Below, piece by piece: positions 62,522 to 64,000 of a stretch of 64,000 nucleotides of DNA. A program made the position numbers and the translations under genes. Position 1 is the first letter of the stretch. Each line of letters starts with the position of its first letter. The notes beneath the pieces were generated by a model, which did no database searches, was not told the DNA's origin, and was given only the letters and a program-made list of their open reading frames with translations. This DNA is from Leptospira biflexa (GTDB lineage: Bacteria > Spirochaetota > UBA4802 > UB4802), in contig DYLU01000007.1 in NCBI GenBank assembly GCA_020721905.1, forward strand, positions 1-64,000, written 5' to 3'.

Positions 62522-63817
62522 TTATTGCAAAATTTTTTTTACATGCAACACCATGCCTTCCATTTTTATCACCTCAACCATATCGCTTTTTTTTACAGGT
62601 TCATTTGAAATTGCAGTCCACAATTCACCATGGACTTCTACCGTTCCTTTTCCCGTAAAATCCATTGCGGCCTCACCTTTTTCACCAATCATACCCTCAA
62701 TACCGGTAACAGCTTTTTGTGTATGTACTTTAATTACAGCACGTACCACAACGAATATAAAAAGTAAAAGAACAATAAGAACAGTAAAAATTGAAGTTAA
62801 AGGTATTTGCCCTCCCGGCAAAGGGGAATCAAATAAGATCATTGACCCAATAATGAAGGTGATTATTCCACCCAGTGTCAGCAACCCATAACTTGTAAAT
62901 TTTAATTCCAGTATGAACAATAGTATAGCTAAAATGATAAACATAAGTCCAGCAAAATTTATTGGCAATACTTTAACAGCCAGTAAAAATAAAAATAATG
63001 CAATAGCGCCTATTACACCGGGGACTATCATGCCCGGGTTCTTTAATTCAAAACCAATTCCAACAACTGCAATTAAAAACAAAAAAAATACCATCTGCGG
63101 ATCAGCAAAGTAATTTAAAATTTTTTCCTTCCAATCCATTGTATATTGCTGTTGCTGAATATTTTTTGTTTTTAAGACAACATATATATCTTTAGTTTTG
63201 ATCTTTTTACCATCAATTTTTACTAAGAGATCATTGATGTCATTAGCAACAACATCTATCACCCCTAATTGGAGTGCTTCATTATTGGTGCTTGATATGG
63301 CTTCACGTACCGCTTTTTCTACCCATGTGATATTGCGCTTTCGTAATTCAGCTAAACTTTTAGCATAAGCAACAGTATCATTTAAAACCTTCTTTTCCAT
63401 TATCCCATTTTGCTTTTGGTCCGGGCTGAAATTTAAAAATGGGCTTACCGGATGCATGGCACCTATCTCAGTACCCGGTGACATTGCCGCTATATGAGCA
63501 GCTATCATAATAAATCCGCCAGCAGATGCAGCCTGAGCACCTTTAGGATAGGTATATACGATAACCGGAATTGGGGAATCCAGTATGGCTTTAATAATAT
63601 CCCGCATTGAATTAAGTAGCCCCCCCGGGGTATCCATAATCATCAAAACAAATTGCATATTATCCTGATTGGCTTTTTTAATTGAATTTACTATGTAATC
63701 TGCAATGACAGGATTTACCGAACCGTTAAGCTCAATAAGTGCATATTTATTATCAGCAAAAACTGTTGAAGAAAAAGCTATAATTAGCACCAGTGTTGTT
63801 AAGAATCTGACTTTCAT
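62522..63817 (-). CDS. nfeD: NfeD family membrane serine protease (ClpP-class, NfeD1b)
   Basis: 431 residues. Signal peptide ending FA|DNK, ClpP-class domain (residues ~25-235) with DTPGGLLNSM and catalytic Ser in AQAASAGGF and Lys in the later AYAKSLAELRKR, four membrane segments (~235-345) and a C-terminal OB fold (~370-431). NfeD1 cleaves slipin C-termini in archaea; the pair is conserved in bacteria. It is the first of the nfeD-slipin pair. GGTGA stands 7 nt before the ATG. Confidence 0.94.
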   Translation of the reverse strand: MKVRFLTTLVLIIAFSSTVFADNKYALIELNGSVNPVIADYIVNSIKKANQDNMQFVLMIMDTPGGLLNSMRDIIKAILDSPIPVIVYTYPKGAQAASAGGFIMIAAHIAAMSPGTEIGAMHPVSPFLNFSPDQKQNGIMEKKVLNDTVAYAKSLAELRKRNITWVEKAVREAISSTNNEALQLGVIDVVANDINDLLVKIDGKKIKTKDIYVVLKTKNIQQQQYTMDWKEKILNYFADPQMVFFLFLIAVVGIGFELKNPGMIVPGVIGAIALFLFLLAVKVLPINFAGLMFIILAILLFILELKFTSYGLLTLGGIITFIIGSMILFDSPLPGGQIPLTSIFTVLIVLLLFIFVVVRAVIKVHTQKAVTGIEGMIGEKGEAAMDFTGKGTVEVHGELWTAISNEPVKKSDMVEVIKMEGMVLHVKKILQ

Positions 63818-63902
63818 ATCATTTCACCATGAAAAAGAATTTGCATATGACATTTGGCTATAATTGTTACCTTGAACTTTCTTATGTAACATAAGTATAT
63901 TC

Positions 63903-63930
63903 AATATATGTATTGTAAAACAATTGTCAA
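63903..63930 (-). promoter_or_regulatory. Promoter of the nfeD-slipin unit
   Basis: TTGACA (63925-63930), 16 nt, TATATT (63903-63908) on the minus strand. The start would be near 63896, ~79 nt before the ATG. CTTATGTAACATAAG (63881-63895) is an inverted repeat with 7-bp arms at about +1 to +15, a good operator position. Confidence 0.65.
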
Positions 63931-64000
63931 GATAGTAAATATAAAAATCTTGCAAATTATTGATATAATGCTTTATTTTAAACACAAAAGTTTCTCTTTT

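Overview
This is a 64 kb stretch of an AT-rich bacterial chromosome with a diderm envelope: it encodes lipoproteins with lipoboxes, two beta-barrel outer-membrane candidates, a SPOR protein and lytic murein enzymes. I see no rRNA, tRNA, CRISPR array, insertion sequence or phage block. About 60 genes fill it densely in short operons, many with 4-nt ATGA or TAATG overlaps. The gene mix suggests a free-living or deep-branching member of the Spirochaetota, loosely Leptospira-like. The clues are etfAB with acyl-CoA dehydrogenase, an AMACR-type protein, an alkyl-DHAP-synthase-like flavoenzyme, a chemoreceptor, many STAS/SpoIIE/anti-sigma-kinase parts and a FlgO/CsgG-like barrel protein. That placement is an inference from gene content, not proven by a marker.

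Layout. 1-1764: end of an M23 peptidase, then an unusual in-frame fusion of RsmG with a SpoU/TrmH methyltransferase. 1781-5290: PLP lyase, DUF819 membrane protein and a divergent TetR gene, with two tandem operator-like palindromes over the DUF819 promoter. 5300-7952: cold-shock protein with consensus promoter and long leader, MFS transporter, orphan ParA. 7949-13686: a lipid regulon of APH-type kinase, TetR, ACAD10/11-type dehydrogenase and histidine phosphatase on the minus strand, facing etfBA on the plus strand. One perfect 18-bp palindrome sits between the two back-to-back promoters.

13981-26330: plsC, an unknown acidic protein, hemW and nagZ, then an anti-sigma-type kinase with a LOG protein, argJ, a CsgG-like barrel protein, an AIM6-like protein, a YvlD-type protein and an ATP-grasp plus two methyltransferases cluster. 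26646-32418: outer-membrane barrel protein, FAD oxidase, and an ECF transporter operon with a methyltransferase gene inside it. 32420-37245 (minus): sir2, mutL, split coaC and coaB, and an exported alpha/beta hydrolase.

37493-44815: a membrane protein, two STAS proteins, gpmI, glgA and a lytic transglycosylase, facing a SpoIIE phosphatase with TPRs. 45048-51523 (minus): PPP phosphatase, a lipoprotein, a dipeptide-type ABC transporter without ATPases, and an AGCS symporter. 51707-63817: purB, chemoreceptor, AMACR-type racemase, miaB-SPOR-mutS, and slipin/NfeD.

Three themes link the genes: fatty or hydroxy-acid catabolism (ACAD/APH, ETF, AMACR, TetR regulators); partner-switch signalling scattered over three loci (kinase, STAS pair, PP2C phosphatase); and mismatch repair (mutL and mutS in one window). 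The most unexpected signal is a dispersed oligonucleotide, GCGATAGTT. I count 14 exact copies, six of them extending to GCGATAGTTMCTG, in both orientations and in different reading frames.
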